Below are positions 1-9,039 of a stretch of DNA of 64,000 nt, piece after piece. The notes beneath the pieces are model-generated. The model was not told the origin of the DNA and ran no database searches. It worked only from the letters and a program-made list of their open reading frames with translations. Made by a program: the position numbers and the translations under genes. The stretch lies in assembly GCA_944323655.1 (NCBI GenBank), contig CALUTL010000030.1:1-64000 (forward strand), given 5' to 3'. This stretch comes from Candidatus Gastranaerophilales bacterium (GTDB lineage Bacteria > Cyanobacteriota > Vampirovibrionia > Gastranaerophilales > Gastranaerophilaceae). Position 1 is the first letter of the stretch. Every line of letters starts with the position of its first letter.

Positions 1-89
1 AGGGATCTGAAGCACCTAAGGGATCTGAAGCACCTAAGGGATCTGAAGCACCTAAGGGATCTGAAGCACCTGAGGGACCTGAAGCACCG
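1..89 (+). repeat. Tandem 18-bp coding repeat (GSEAPK)
   Basis: Four near-perfect copies of an 18-base unit (aagggatctgaagcacct), the first missing one base at the window edge, then a fifth degenerate copy at 72-89. Each unit encodes six residues, so copy number can change without breaking the frame. The array probably continues to the left of the window. Confidence 0.95.
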
Positions 90-1901
90 ACTGAAAAACC
101 CGGTCCAAATGGAACAACAATTAAAAACGGTGAATACATTGATGCTAATGGAGTCAAACTTAAACCTGAATTCGCACGCGGAACAGAAATACAATTTGTA
201 GACGAAAACGGAAACAAAACCGTATCCGTAAGAGTTTGGGAAGGCGGTGAAAAAGTTACATACCGTGATCCAAACGGAAAAGCGATATCAATGAATGATT
301 TTATGAAAAAATATCCTAACGAATATGCGCAAACAGTTATACAACAATTCGTAAACTATGCAGGAGAAGATGTTGCAAAGAACCTCGCATACGATTTTGA
401 TCCAGATAAGAACAAAACTCTTGACGGCAAAGTAGAATTTACATATAACGGAAAAACAATAAAAGCAGGTTTGCCAATAAGCGTAAAGAATGTAGCAGAT
501 TTATTAGGAATTCAAAAGAAAGCGCCAGAGCCTGCAGAACAAGCCGAAGAAACAAGCTCAAATCAACCGGAACAATCTAATACACCTGCACAACAGCCAC
601 CAACAGCTCCGACTGATACAATTCCACCGATTACAGAACCGGCAGATTCTACAAATACCGCACCGGTTAATCCAAACACACCAGAGCAACCTAATGCGCC
701 AGAGCAACCTAATGCGCCAGAACAACCTAATGCGCCGGCAAATCATGCTGAATTACCCGAAGGTGCAACCGAAGTTGCAGGAAAAGATGCTTATGGAGAT
801 GACTGCCATATAATAAAAGATAAAGATGGCAGAGAGCTCAAACGTATATATAACAAAGGCCAAGAAAACGAATACAGCGTAACAGTAGAATATGATAATA
901 ACGGCAAAAAAACAAAAGAAATAGAAACTCATTGCGGTAATACCAAAACAGATATAATACGCTATTACAAACCTAACGGCAAATTAGAAAAGGTAGAAGA
1001 CTACATAGAAGACGGCAAAACAATTTGTAGTACGGAAAACTACAAATATAACGAAGACGGTAGTTATACCAAGATTTACAAAAATGGGGACGGTAAAACC
1101 TCCAGTATCACCCAGTATGACAAAAAAGATAAAACACTAAAAGCAACTTATTACAAAGACGACAGCACGACCATTGATTATACACAAGAATACCAATATA
1201 ACGAAGATGGTAGCTATACAAAGACTGAAAAACATGGGGACGGCAAAACCTTCACAATCCACCAACATGACAAAAATGGTCGCATAATAAAATTAACCGA
1301 ATACAAAGGAGACGGTAAAACCATTGATAATACAATAGAATACAACTATAACGAAGATGGTAGTTATACCAAGATTTACAAAAATGGGGACGGTAAAACC
1401 TCCAGTATCACCCAGTATGACAAAAATTATAAACTGCTAAAATATACTTCTTACAAAGAAGACGGCAAAACACCGGATAAAATCATCGAAAATGGCATTG
1501 TCCGACTTCAGCATATCAAAAACAAAGATGCTGACGGTAAAGTGGTTGAACATAAATACGAATTCGATGAAAACGGTGTATGCATAAAATCAAGTCTTGC
1601 ACAAGAATTGTATGATCAGATTTCCCCCGCAAGCTTGAATTCAAATACTATTAAAAAGCTTAAACAACTTAACTCCCAAAACATTATAAAAGTTTTAACA
1701 GCATATCAAAAACTTGCAGGAAAAACTCTTCAACAAGCAATTGAAGATGAATGGGGCTCTGACAAAGATGTAATGAGAAAACTTGTCAATGATGCCTTGA
1801 ACGCAAGATTGAAAGAACTAGACCTTGATCCGGCAAAAGGAAATATCAATGACCCTAAACAGCTTGCCGAAATAGCAAAACTTGACAATAAAAAATCATA
1901 A
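1..1901 (+). CDS. Large repeat-rich protein, 3' part (5' end outside window)
   Basis: The frame is open from base 3 with no start before the window edge; the first ATG at 291 is internal, so this is the C-terminal ~633 residues of a longer protein. Visible in order: tandem GSEAPK hexapeptides, a mixed beta-looking stretch, a Pro/Gln/Thr-rich linker with three PEQPNA units, then three 50-residue units each beginning YNEDGSYTK and rich in NGDGKT and YDK motifs (YD/MORN-like in texture), and a helical C-terminal domain (~110 residues). Linkers plus repeats suggest an extracellular or envelope protein, but no signal peptide can be seen because the N-terminus is missing. A terminator follows the stop. 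Function unknown; coding status is certain. Confidence 0.9.
   Translation, partial: GSEAPKGSEAPKGSEAPKGSEAPEGPEAPTEKPGPNGTTIKNGEYIDANGVKLKPEFARGTEIQFVDENGNKTVSVRVWEGGEKVTYRDPNGKAISMNDFMKKYPNEYAQTVIQQFVNYAGEDVAKNLAYDFDPDKNKTLDGKVEFTYNGKTIKAGLPISVKNVADLLGIQKKAPEPAEQAEETSSNQPEQSNTPAQQPPTAPTDTIPPITEPADSTNTAPVNPNTPEQPNAPEQPNAPEQPNAPANHAELPEGATEVAGKDAYGDDCHIIKDKDGRELKRIYNKGQENEYSVTVEYDNNGKKTKEIETHCGNTKTDIIRYYKPNGKLEKVEDYIEDGKTICSTENYKYNEDGSYTKIYKNGDGKTSSITQYDKKDKTLKATYYKDDSTTIDYTQEYQYNEDGSYTKTEKHGDGKTFTIHQHDKNGRIIKLTEYKGDGKTIDNTIEYNYNEDGSYTKIYKNGDGKTSSITQYDKNYKLLKYTSYKEDGKTPDKIIENGIVRLQHIKNKDADGKVVEHKYEFDENGVCIKSSLAQELYDQISPASLNSNTIKKLKQLNSQNIIKVLTAYQKLAGKTLQQAIEDEWGSDKDVMRKLVNDALNARLKELDLDPAKGNINDPKQLAEIAKLDNKKS
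681..734 (+). repeat. Tandem 18-bp coding repeat (PEQPNA)
   Basis: Three copies of ccagagcaacctaatgcg at 681, 699 and 717; the third differs by one base. They encode PEQPNA and lie in a Pro/Gln/Thr-rich linker. In-frame copy-number variation is possible. Confidence 0.95.
1047..1496 (+). repeat. Three 150-bp coding repeats (50-residue YNEDGSYTK units)
   Basis: Units start at 1047, 1197 and 1347, exactly 150 bases apart. Bases 1047-1126 and 1347-1426 differ at one position only, while the middle copy is clearly more diverged. This points to recent exchange or conversion between the outer units. Confidence 0.9.
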
Positions 1902-1937
1902 TTTTTTACGATTTATAAAAACATTACAGATAAATAA

Positions 1938-1975
1938 TTAAACCGCCCTTAAAAACTGTTTTAGAGGCGGTTTAA
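1938..1975. terminator. Bidirectional terminator
   Basis: A 10-bp perfect stem (1938-1947 with 1966-1975) contains ccgcc/ggcgg and is flanked by T-rich sequence on both strands. It sits between two convergent genes and serves both. Confidence 0.85.
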
Positions 1976-1984
1976 TTTTAAAAT

Positions 1985-3361
1985 TTATTTTTCAACCGTA
2001 TTCATTAATTCTTCAAGCTTATTCAAATCATCGCTTTCAAAATAAATTCTCAACAAAGGCTCCGTTCCGCTCGGACGAACAAGAATCCAGCTTCTGCAAT
2101 CCTCCAGATAAAGCTTCACACCGTCTTTAAAATCTTTCTTTACAACTTTATAACGCCCAATCATTTCGGAATTTTTGTAAAAATCAATAACCCGCTGGAC
2201 TTCTTCTCTTGTACTTACCCTTTTGTCAATTCTGTCATTGTAAAACTTGCATCCGACAAAAGTTTCAAGCTCTTTTTGAAGCTCAAAAAGCGGTTTCCCT
2301 TCATAAGCCATCGCCTCTAAGATAAGAAGATTTGCAAGAATCCCGTCTTTTTCCGGAATATGCCCCTGAATACTTAAACCTCCGCTTTCTTCTCCACCGA
2401 TTACTGGATTAAACTTCCGCATCGCTTCTCCGACATGCTTAAAGCCGACTGCCGTTTCAATCACTTTAACCCCGAGTTTTTCAGCCGCAATATCCAGCAT
2501 AAGACTTGCTCCGACTGTTTTTACAAGCGAGCCTTTAAGATGTTTATTTTCAGTCAAATGCTTCAATAAAATCGCAATAATTTCATTCGGCGTAACGTAT
2601 TCTCCGTTTTCATTTATAACCCCGAACCTGTCAGCATCCCCGTCGTTTGCAAATCCAATAGAATTAGAACTTGCCTTAACTTTTTCAATAAGTTCTTTTA
2701 AATATTTAGGCTTCGGCTCAGGCATTCCGCCGCCAAAATTCGGATCGTGAAATAAATGCAAAGTTTCGTATTTTATTCCAAAAGAATCCAAAAGCTTGTC
2801 AAAATACCCGATGCTTGCAGAATAAAGTCCGTCATAAATTATATTTGTTTTCAAAGTTTTTATTTTTTCAAAATCAATTAAAGTTTTAATATGGTTAAAA
2901 TATTCTTGGCTGAAATCGTATTTTTCGACTTTTCCATCCCCGAATTTTTCAAAATTTTCCTCAAGATAAGAAACAATTTCATCGGTAATTTCAGCGGTCG
3001 CAGGCCCTGCGTAGTCAGGAATAAACTTTATTCCTAGATACTCAGGCGGGTTGTGTGATGCCGTAAACATCAAAGCGCAAGCATTTAAAACTTTTGCGTT
3101 GTAAGCCAAAACAGGTGTCGGAATAACTTTGTCGCTGTAAAGAACTTCAAACCCCGCTTCCGCTAAAGTTTCCGCCCCAAGCAAAGATAATTCATCCGCC
3201 TTATTTCTCGGATCGTAACCGACTATTATTTTTTTAGTTTCGCCTAAGTTTTTATAAACATATTTTCCGGCTGCACGACAGACCTTAATTACGTTTTCCA
3301 CGTTAAAATCTTTTCCTACAATCGCTCTCCAGCCGTCAGTTCCGAATTTTATCACGCTCAT
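1985..3361 (-). CDS. Alpha-D-phosphohexomutase (phosphoglucomutase/phosphomannomutase family)
   Basis: A 458-residue, full-length member of the phosphohexomutase superfamily, which interconverts hexose 1- and 6-phosphates for glycolysis and sugar-nucleotide synthesis. All four signature loops are visible: TASHNP with the phosphoserine near residue 102, the metal-binding DGDADR near 240-245, the sugar-binding GGEESGG near 322-328 and the phosphate-binding RPSGTEP near 429-435. The GEESGG loop and the length fit PGM/PMM better than GlmM, but the exact substrate cannot be fixed. The gene is convergent with the repeat protein and divergent from pheA, with 64 bases between the starts. Confidence 0.93.
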   Translation of the reverse strand: MSVIKFGTDGWRAIVGKDFNVENVIKVCRAAGKYVYKNLGETKKIIVGYDPRNKADELSLLGAETLAEAGFEVLYSDKVIPTPVLAYNAKVLNACALMFTASHNPPEYLGIKFIPDYAGPATAEITDEIVSYLEENFEKFGDGKVEKYDFSQEYFNHIKTLIDFEKIKTLKTNIIYDGLYSASIGYFDKLLDSFGIKYETLHLFHDPNFGGGMPEPKPKYLKELIEKVKASSNSIGFANDGDADRFGVINENGEYVTPNEIIAILLKHLTENKHLKGSLVKTVGASLMLDIAAEKLGVKVIETAVGFKHVGEAMRKFNPVIGGEESGGLSIQGHIPEKDGILANLLILEAMAYEGKPLFELQKELETFVGCKFYNDRIDKRVSTREEVQRVIDFYKNSEMIGRYKVVKKDFKDGVKLYLEDCRSWILVRPSGTEPLLRIYFESDDLNKLEELMNTVEK

Positions 3362-3367
3362 TTTAAA

Positions 3368-3396
3368 TTGCCCTTTTACTTACTCTCTGGTATAAT
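3368..3396 (+). promoter_or_regulatory. Promoter of pheA
   Basis: TTGCCC (3368-3373), a 17-base spacer, then TATAAT (3391-3396) with an extended -10 TGG immediately upstream. It reads toward pheA, whose start is 30 bases downstream. Confidence 0.75.
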
Positions 3397-3425
3397 TATA
3401 TTGAAAATACGGAGTTAAGTAAACA

Positions 3426-4271
3426 ATGGATTTATCTGAAATAGGAAGAATAGCATATTTAGGGCCGAGAGGTTCATTTTCAGAAATGGCAGCGGACGTA
3501 TTTTGCGGGAAATACAATATGCACCCGTATCCGGAACCGGTCGGCACGATAAGAGAAGTTATAGAATTTGTAGACGAAAACCCCGGAGTTTTAGGGGTAA
3601 TTCCTCTTGAAAATTCAAACGAAGGTTCAGTCCGAGAAGCTTTGGATCATCTTATGATGACAATAAACCCGAATATCCGTATTTTATCCCAGACAATTCT
3701 GCCGATACGCCACTGTCTTTTGTCAAGGACGACAGAATTTTACAGCATAACAGGAATAATTTCTCATCCGCAGGCACTTGCACAATGCCAGAATTTTATA
3801 CACGACGAGATGCCGCGTAATATGAACTTTGTAGAAGCCGCAAGTACGGCGGAAGCTGCAAAAAGTCTTGCAAATTACAACCTGACTTACGCTGCAATCG
3901 GAAGTGAAAAAACAGCAGAGCTTTATAATTTGAATATTTTGAAAGAAAATATCAATGATGATAAAAATAACCAAACACGCTTTGCACTAATAGGTGATTT
4001 TGAAACGGAAATAACCGGTCATGACCGCACCTCACTTGTTTTTGCAACAGAAAACAAACCCGGAGCTTTGCTTGAAATTCTGCACATATTTTACGAAAAT
4101 AACATCAATCTTTCATACATAGTTTCTCGGCCTTCAAAAATCAAATTCGGAGATTACAATTTTATTGTAAACTTTGACGGCCATATTAAGAGCCCCAAAA
4201 TATTAAACACCCTGAAAGAAATAAAAGAAAAAACAACCTTTATGAGATTTTTCGGGTCATACGAAAAATAA
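3426..4271 (+). CDS. pheA: Prephenate dehydratase
   Basis: Converts prephenate to phenylpyruvate in phenylalanine synthesis; cytoplasmic. The catalytic domain shows GPRGSFSE near residue 13, IPLENSNEGSV at 59-69 and the catalytic TRF motif at 184-186. A C-terminal ACT domain follows with GALLEIL (213-219) and SRP (234-236), the usual Phe-binding feedback region. At 281 residues it is a standalone enzyme with no chorismate mutase domain. A GGAG ribosome site lies somewhat far upstream of the ATG. It is transcribed alone from a good extended -10 promoter. Confidence 0.96.
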   Translation: MDLSEIGRIAYLGPRGSFSEMAADVFCGKYNMHPYPEPVGTIREVIEFVDENPGVLGVIPLENSNEGSVREALDHLMMTINPNIRILSQTILPIRHCLLSRTTEFYSITGIISHPQALAQCQNFIHDEMPRNMNFVEAASTAEAAKSLANYNLTYAAIGSEKTAELYNLNILKENINDDKNNQTRFALIGDFETEITGHDRTSLVFATENKPGALLEILHIFYENNINLSYIVSRPSKIKFGDYNFIVNFDGHIKSPKILNTLKEIKEKTTFMRFFGSYEK

Positions 4272-4280
4272 AACTGCGAC

Positions 4281-4310
4281 TTGACAGTTTTTCAAATCAC
4301 GTGGTATATT
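4281..4310 (+). promoter_or_regulatory. Strong promoter of the tail-fibre-like island
   Basis: Perfect TTGACA (4281-4286), 18-base spacer, TATATT (4305-4310) preceded by TGG (extended -10). It is among the closest consensus matches in the window and lies just after the pheA stop. The start codon is 62 bases downstream of the -10. Confidence 0.8.
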
Positions 4311-4371
4311 TAGTTGTTGCGCCTTATTAAAAAACTATGAAAAGTTCGTCAAATTTGTCAGAAAGGCAAAT

Positions 4372-5199
4372 ATGACAAATTCTATGATTCCTTATTCATT
4401 TACTCCGGGCACAAAAGCGAAAGCTCAGGAAGTAAATGCAAATTTTAATGCACTGGCAGATAAAATTGATGAAAACAATGAAACAGCCCTGCATTACAAC
4501 ACCAGTGCCACAATAAGCGGTGATATGACATTCACAAAACCGATAGTATCCACCGGTCAATATTCGGCAACCAAAGGTAATCTAACAATCAAAAATCTGG
4601 CAAATGGCGGAACAACAGATGCGGTACTTGCAGTAAACAGCGACACAAATCTAAATTGCGGATCCTTAAGACTTTCTAACGGTAACGGATACAATGAAGT
4701 TACTCTAACAGCAGCGGCAGAAAATGGCGACATTTTATCTATGGGTATAAGAAATACCAACGGCACCGCTTATGCTTTTTGTCCGACATACACCACAGAT
4801 TACGCAGATAGTTCCACAAAGATTGTAACAACAGAATATATGGCAAACCACTGGTGTAATACTGAACCTACAACCTCAAGTACAGCTTCTAAAGCCCGCC
4901 CTGCAGTAATCATTGAAAACTATGTGAACGGAACAAGTGGATATATATTATATTCAAATGGTCTTTGTGAACAATGGGGACACATTGGAGCAACTGGTGC
5001 AGTAGTGACAACTACATTTATTAAACCTTTTAAAAACACAGATTATTGTATTGTCTCAAATTTTATAGATGGAACAACAAATAACAGTTTTGGTCCCAGA
5101 CAAATTTCAATTCTCACTAAAACTGAAATAAATTTTAAAATTGATAGAGATTATGCTGATAGAGGTTCAACAGACTGGCGTGCAATAGGTTATGTATAA
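4372..5199 (+). CDS. Phage tail-fibre-like protein
   Basis: 275 residues with no signal peptide. The N-terminus (FTPGTKAKAQEVNANFNAL) looks like the start of phage tail-fibre or receptor-binding subunits. The middle is Thr/Ser/Asn-rich and beta-like. The C-terminal ~100 residues (NGLCEQWGHIG, a Phe-x-x-x-Phe stretch, ending W-R-A-I-G-Y) resemble the gp53-like tail-fibre C-terminal domain. No other virion genes are nearby, so it may be a prophage relic, a domesticated adhesin or part of a tail-like particle encoded elsewhere. AGAAAGG precedes the start. The following small gene starts 15 bases after its stop. Confidence 0.7.
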   Translation: MTNSMIPYSFTPGTKAKAQEVNANFNALADKIDENNETALHYNTSATISGDMTFTKPIVSTGQYSATKGNLTIKNLANGGTTDAVLAVNSDTNLNCGSLRLSNGNGYNEVTLTAAAENGDILSMGIRNTNGTAYAFCPTYTTDYADSSTKIVTTEYMANHWCNTEPTTSSTASKARPAVIIENYVNGTSGYILYSNGLCEQWGHIGATGAVVTTTFIKPFKNTDYCIVSNFIDGTTNNSFGPRQISILTKTEINFKIDRDYADRGSTDWRAIGYV

Positions 5200-5213
5200 T
5201 AGGAGGACAAACA

Positions 5214-5720
5214 ATGAGTTACAAATTAGAAAAACCATATACAGATGAAGAAAGAGCTAATTTTATTGTAGAGTACAACCATAATAAAGGATTAACAATT
5301 AAGGAGACCTCGACAGCCTTATATGCTCTTGAAGCTTGGGAAAAATTGGAAGGTGAAGTTGTTATTGATAACACAGAAGAATATCAGCAAGAACAAGCAC
5401 AAAAAGAAGCCGAGCGTATTGCAATGTTGAATCTTACAGCCGCCGATGTCGAAAGAGCAATATATAAAGCAAAAGGAATGGACTTTGATGATATTGTTGA
5501 GCTTGTAGAACAATACAACCAAACAGACCCAATGAGCGAAACAGGGGAAAGTACAAGCATTGATATTAAGGCTTTAAAAATTGAATTAAAAGCGAACAAT
5601 TTTTATCGGGGAAACCCTTATATAGATATGGTTGGAACTCTTTTAGGCTTAAGTAAAGAACAGCTTGACGAGTTTTTTGAAACAAACGATTATACAAAAT
5701 TGTTAGCAGAAGAAGATTAA
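5214..5720 (+). CDS. Small phage-type protein downstream of tail fibre
   Basis: 168 residues, acidic, with a strong AGGAGG ribosome site. It begins YKLEKPYTDEERANFIVEYNH and has a Glu/Gln-rich helical centre and an acidic C-terminus (LSKEQLDEFFETNDYTKLLAEED). Similar short proteins follow tail-fibre genes in phages, so a chaperone/assembly or tail-tip role is possible, but this is inference from position. It shares the transcript with the tail-fibre gene and is closed by a 14-bp terminator. Confidence 0.7.
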   Translation: MSYKLEKPYTDEERANFIVEYNHNKGLTIKETSTALYALEAWEKLEGEVVIDNTEEYQQEQAQKEAERIAMLNLTAADVERAIYKAKGMDFDDIVELVEQYNQTDPMSETGESTSIDIKALKIELKANNFYRGNPYIDMVGTLLGLSKEQLDEFFETNDYTKLLAEED

Positions 5721-5738
5721 TTAAATAATTTGAAGTAA

Positions 5739-5775
5739 GGCGGCGGATGTTTTTTAAACATCCGCCGCCATTTTT
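5739..5775 (+). terminator. Strong rho-independent terminator
   Basis: Perfect 14-bp stem (5739-5752 with 5756-5769), GC-rich at its base (ggcggcgg), a 3-base loop and a T-run after it. It closes the two-gene phage-like unit. Confidence 0.92.
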
Positions 5776-5866
5776 AATAACAAAAAAAGTATGTTAAATA
5801 TCTTAACCACAAATACTCTTGTCTTTTTGTTTTTGATACAATTAAGACAACAAGGAGAGAAGAAAA

Positions 5867-7090
5867 ATGGTTGATATACGAGAAGAATTTATAGAACAGG
5901 CAAAAAAACTTTCGCGCGGAGCGGAGGTTTTACCGGGCGGAATTGAAGAATTAGCGGTAAAATTGCAGCACGCAAAGGATACAAACACACCCTTAAGAGT
6001 AAAACTCGGAATGGATCCGACTCGTCCGGATTTACATTTAGGGCACACTGTTGTAATGAGAAAGTTAAGAGAATTTCAAAAACTCGGACATAAAGTTGTT
6101 TTGATTGTCGGAGGTGCAACCGCAATGGTCGGAGATCCTTCAGGCAAATCTGAAACCAGACCGTCTTTAACTAAAGAACAGGTTGAAGAAAACGCAAAAT
6201 CATATTTTGAACAAATGTCAAAAGTTGTAGACGTCACAAAAGCTGAAGTTACAAACAACGCTGACTGGCTTCACAAAATGAGTTTTACAGACTTATTAAA
6301 ACTCGCCTCACAAATAACAGTTGCGCAAATGATGACAAGGGACGATTTTGCAAAAAGATACGCAGAAGGCAGACCGATTTCTGTTCATGAATTTTTCTAC
6401 CCGCTTATGCAGGCTTACGATTCAGTTGCAATAGATGCAGATATAGAACTTGGCGGAACTGATCAAAGATTTAATACTCTTTTAGGCCGCCAGATACAAG
6501 AAGCTTACGGCAAAAAATATCCGCAAATGGTTATGCTTCTGCCCTTAATCGAAGGTACAGACGGGCTTGTCAAGATGTCAAAAACTTATCCTGAACATTG
6601 TATTTCACTGACAGACAGCGCAAATGATATGTTCGGAAAATTGATGAGTATTCCTGATACTTTAATCGTAAAATACTTTATGCTTTTAACTGACGTAAGC
6701 GAAGAAGAATTGAAAAATATCGAAAATTCTTTAAAAGACCCGTCAGTAAACCCACGTGATTTAAAACTTAAACTTGCATACACAATCACTGAAGAATACC
6801 ACGGAAAAGAAGGGGCCGATAAAGCTCAGGCTGAATTTATCAATGTTGTATCCAACAAAGGGCTTCCTTCAGACATTGAGGAAGTAAAAGTTGATATGGG
6901 CAAAAACATTCTCGACCTTCTTGTGGAATTAAACTTCGTTCAAAGCAAAGGTGAAGCAAAACGCTTAATTCAAGGCGGCGGCGTAAAAATTGACGGCGAA
7001 AAGATTGCCGATATGATGTATACCGTAGAATTTGAAGAGAGTGTAATATTACAGGCAGGCAAACGTAAGTTTGCAAAACTTGTAAAATAA
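5867..7090 (+). CDS. tyrS: Tyrosyl-tRNA synthetase
   Basis: Charges tRNA-Tyr. Class I features: HLGH (the HIGH motif) at residues 57-60 after DPTRPDL, KMSKT at 236-240, and a C-terminal S4-type RNA-binding domain at about 340-400 ([14 protein letters not shown]). The 407-residue length and [11 protein letters not shown] fit the bacterial type-2 TyrRS subgroup. An AAGGAGAG ribosome site lies 8 bases before the ATG. An extended -10 (TGA-TACAAT, 5834-5842) lies upstream. cysE follows 29 bases later, probably co-transcribed. Confidence 0.97.
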   Translation: MVDIREEFIEQAKKLSRGAEVLPGGIEELAVKLQHAKDTNTPLRVKLGMDPTRPDLHLGHTVVMRKLREFQKLGHKVVLIVGGATAMVGDPSGKSETRPSLTKEQVEENAKSYFEQMSKVVDVTKAEVTNNADWLHKMSFTDLLKLASQITVAQMMTRDDFAKRYAEGRPISVHEFFYPLMQAYDSVAIDADIELGGTDQRFNTLLGRQIQEAYGKKYPQMVMLLPLIEGTDGLVKMSKTYPEHCISLTDSANDMFGKLMSIPDTLIVKYFMLLTDVSEEELKNIENSLKDPSVNPRDLKLKLAYTITEEYHGKEGADKAQAEFINVVSNKGLPSDIEEVKVDMGKNILDLLVELNFVQSKGEAKRLIQGGGVKIDGEKIADMMYTVEFEESVILQAGKRKFAKLVK

Positions 7091-7119
7091 AAAACTTCGC
7101 AAAAAATGATCGGAGAAAA

Positions 7120-7773
7120 ATGTTTAGTGTAATTAAACGAGGAATTACAAAAGTAAAAGAAGACATAAAGGTTATCTACGACAAGGATCCGGCCGCAAAC
7201 AATCTTTTAGAGGTAATCTTATGTTATCCGGGGTTGCATGCGCTTGTGGCATACAGGTTTGCGCACAGATTATACAAATGGCATATTCCGCTTATCCCGA
7301 GGATTATTTCTTATATAACAAGGATTATTACAGGCATTGAAATTCATCCTGCGGCAAAAATCGGCAGAAGATTTTTCATCGACCACGGGGAGGGCGTTGT
7401 AATCGGTGCAACTACAATAATCGGTGATGACGTGTTGATTTATCAGCAGGTAACCTTAGGCGGCACAGGGAAAGAACAGGGCAAACGCCACCCGACATTA
7501 GGAAATAACGTAATTGTAGGTGCAGGAGCGAAAGTTTTAGGTAATATTACTCTTGGTGATTACGTAAGAGTCGGGGCCGGCTCGGTTGTCGTTGAGGATG
7601 TTCCGGAATATTCAACAGTAGTCGGAGTTCCCGGAAGAATTGTCCGCAGAAAAACTCGTGATAAAAACGGCGTTTTGATGCACAACAGAATTCCGGATCC
7701 TGTCAAATGCGAACTTAACAGACTTAAATATGAAATTCTGGAATTAAGGGAAAAACTTGAAAAACAAAATTAG
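7120..7773 (+). CDS. cysE: Serine O-acetyltransferase
   Basis: First step of cysteine synthesis: acetyl-CoA plus serine gives O-acetylserine. 217 residues, the short form. Left-handed beta-helix hexapeptide repeats run from about residue 75 ([21 protein letters not shown], the His of the HGEG motif included) to [10 protein letters not shown] near 170, followed by a helical tail ending in a short coiled coil. A GGAG ribosome site precedes the ATG. It lies just downstream of tyrS. Confidence 0.95.
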   Translation: MFSVIKRGITKVKEDIKVIYDKDPAANNLLEVILCYPGLHALVAYRFAHRLYKWHIPLIPRIISYITRIITGIEIHPAAKIGRRFFIDHGEGVVIGATTIIGDDVLIYQQVTLGGTGKEQGKRHPTLGNNVIVGAGAKVLGNITLGDYVRVGAGSVVVEDVPEYSTVVGVPGRIVRRKTRDKNGVLMHNRIPDPVKCELNRLKYEILELREKLEKQN

Positions 7774-7825
7774 TGTATTTCGGGTTTGACTCAGATAAAA
7801 ATTTAAAAAGAAAGGGAAATAGATT

Positions 7826-8026
7826 ATGTATCACGTTTACACAGAAAAAAATCGTTCAGAACTTACCAAAACCCTAATCGGAGATTTTAAAGATTACGAC
7901 GAAGCGATGGACGCCGCAGAAAAAGCAATTGAAGGAAAACCTGAACTGAGCTACATTGTAGAAGAAACAGACGGACACTTCAACAGCTACGGAGAGCTTG
8001 TCGCAGAAGTCGTTGCAAGATCTTAA
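7826..8026 (+). CDS. Conserved small hypothetical protein (66 aa)
   Basis: A small acidic soluble protein with a clear AAAGGGAAA ribosome site. It looks like a compact alpha/beta fold (YHVYTEKNRSEL, then DYDEAMDAAEKAIE, then LSYIVEETDG). No motif allows a function. It sits between cysE and an MDR dehydrogenase with 52- and 23-base gaps and is probably in the same transcript. Confidence 0.75.
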   Translation: MYHVYTEKNRSELTKTLIGDFKDYDEAMDAAEKAIEGKPELSYIVEETDGHFNSYGELVAEVVARS

Positions 8027-8049
8027 AAATCAATTAAATGAGGGGAAGT

Positions 8050-9015
8050 ATGAAAGCCGTAGTATTTGATAAAGAATTGAAACTTGTAAAAGATTACGAA
8101 AAACCAACACCGAAAAAAGGAGAAGCCTTAATCCGCGTAACTTTGGCAGGAATTTGCAATACGGATTACGAAATCACAAAAGGCTATATGGGCTATAAAG
8201 GGATTTTAGGACACGAAGCTGTCGGAATTGTCGAAGATGTAAACGGAGAAGATAAATCTTTAATCGGCAAACGAGTAGTATCAGAAATCAGCTACGGCTG
8301 TAAAGAACCTGATTGTCCTTATTGTGCCCAAAAGCTTTACCGCCACTGTCCGAATCGTCATACTCTCGGAATCTGGAGAAAAGACGGCTGTTTCGCTGAA
8401 TATTTCACAATGCCGACAGAAGTTCTTTTTGAAGTTCCCGACAATGTTCCGGACGAACAGGCAGTTTTTGTCGAACCGCTTGCAGCAGCTTGCGAAATCA
8501 CAGAACAACTCCACATAAAACCTTTTGAAAAAGTAATCGTACTGGGGGACGGAAAATTGGGGCTTATCACAGCTTTGACACTTAATGCCCAAAATATAGA
8601 CGTAACTTTGGTCGGCAAACACCAAAATAAACTCGATATTGCAAAAGCTCAAGGGGTAAAAACTTCACTTCTGCAAGACTTTCCGATAGAAAAGAAATAT
8701 GACGTTGTAGTTGAGGCAACGGGTTCTGTTTCAGGATTTGAAACATCAATTGCGCTTTCCAAACCCAGAGGAGTTTTGGTTCTGAAAAGCACCGTCGCAA
8801 CAGGAAAAGAATTAAATCTTGCACCGATTGTAATTGATGAAATTACAGTACTTGGTTCACGCTGCGGTCAGTTCGGCCCAGCACTGAGGCTTTTAAAATC
8901 CGGCAAAATAGATTTCACTCCTCTAATTTCTGCCAGATACAAAGCCGATGATGCAATCGAAGCTTTTGAAAAAAATAAAGAACGTGAAACATTGAAGGTT
9001 TTATTGGAATTTTAA
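8050..9015 (+). CDS. Zinc-type medium-chain alcohol dehydrogenase family protein
   Basis: 321 residues. The N-terminal GroES-like domain has the catalytic-zinc cysteine in AGICNTDYE and GHEAVG. A four-cysteine structural-zinc lobe follows (GCKEPDCPYCAQKLYRHC). The Rossmann domain has VLGDGKLGL near residue 165. I chose the ATG at 8050 because AGGGGAAG sits directly before it; an in-frame ATG at 8038 would put this ribosome site inside the gene. It is an NAD(P)-dependent polyol/alcohol dehydrogenase type; substrate unknown. Confidence 0.88.
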   Translation: MKAVVFDKELKLVKDYEKPTPKKGEALIRVTLAGICNTDYEITKGYMGYKGILGHEAVGIVEDVNGEDKSLIGKRVVSEISYGCKEPDCPYCAQKLYRHCPNRHTLGIWRKDGCFAEYFTMPTEVLFEVPDNVPDEQAVFVEPLAAACEITEQLHIKPFEKVIVLGDGKLGLITALTLNAQNIDVTLVGKHQNKLDIAKAQGVKTSLLQDFPIEKKYDVVVEATGSVSGFETSIALSKPRGVLVLKSTVATGKELNLAPIVIDEITVLGSRCGQFGPALRLLKSGKIDFTPLISARYKADDAIEAFEKNKERETLKVLLEF

Positions 9016-9027
9016 TTAAGTTTGGGA

Positions 9028-9033
9028 TAAAAT
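9028..9033 (+). promoter_or_regulatory. -10 element of the LptF/G gene (leaderless layout)
   Basis: TAAAAT with TTGGAA 18 bases upstream (9004-9009). The hexamer ends six bases before the ATG at 9040, and there is no Shine-Dalgarno sequence, so transcription should start at or next to the start codon. Confidence 0.5.
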
Positions 9034-9039
9034 AAAATT

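Noticed and set aside
1-89. Short regular repeats at the left edge as a CRISPR array
   Set aside because: The 18-base units are contiguous without spacers and lie in frame within an open coding sequence.
558-746. Minus-strand reading frame opposite the Pro-rich linker
   Set aside because: It is an antisense shadow of the repeat protein, with a translation of monotonous Arg/Leu/Cys repeats and no ribosome site.
4372-5720. Complete prophage
   Set aside because: Only two phage-type genes are present; there is no integrase, capsid, terminase or attachment repeat, and housekeeping genes flank them directly.
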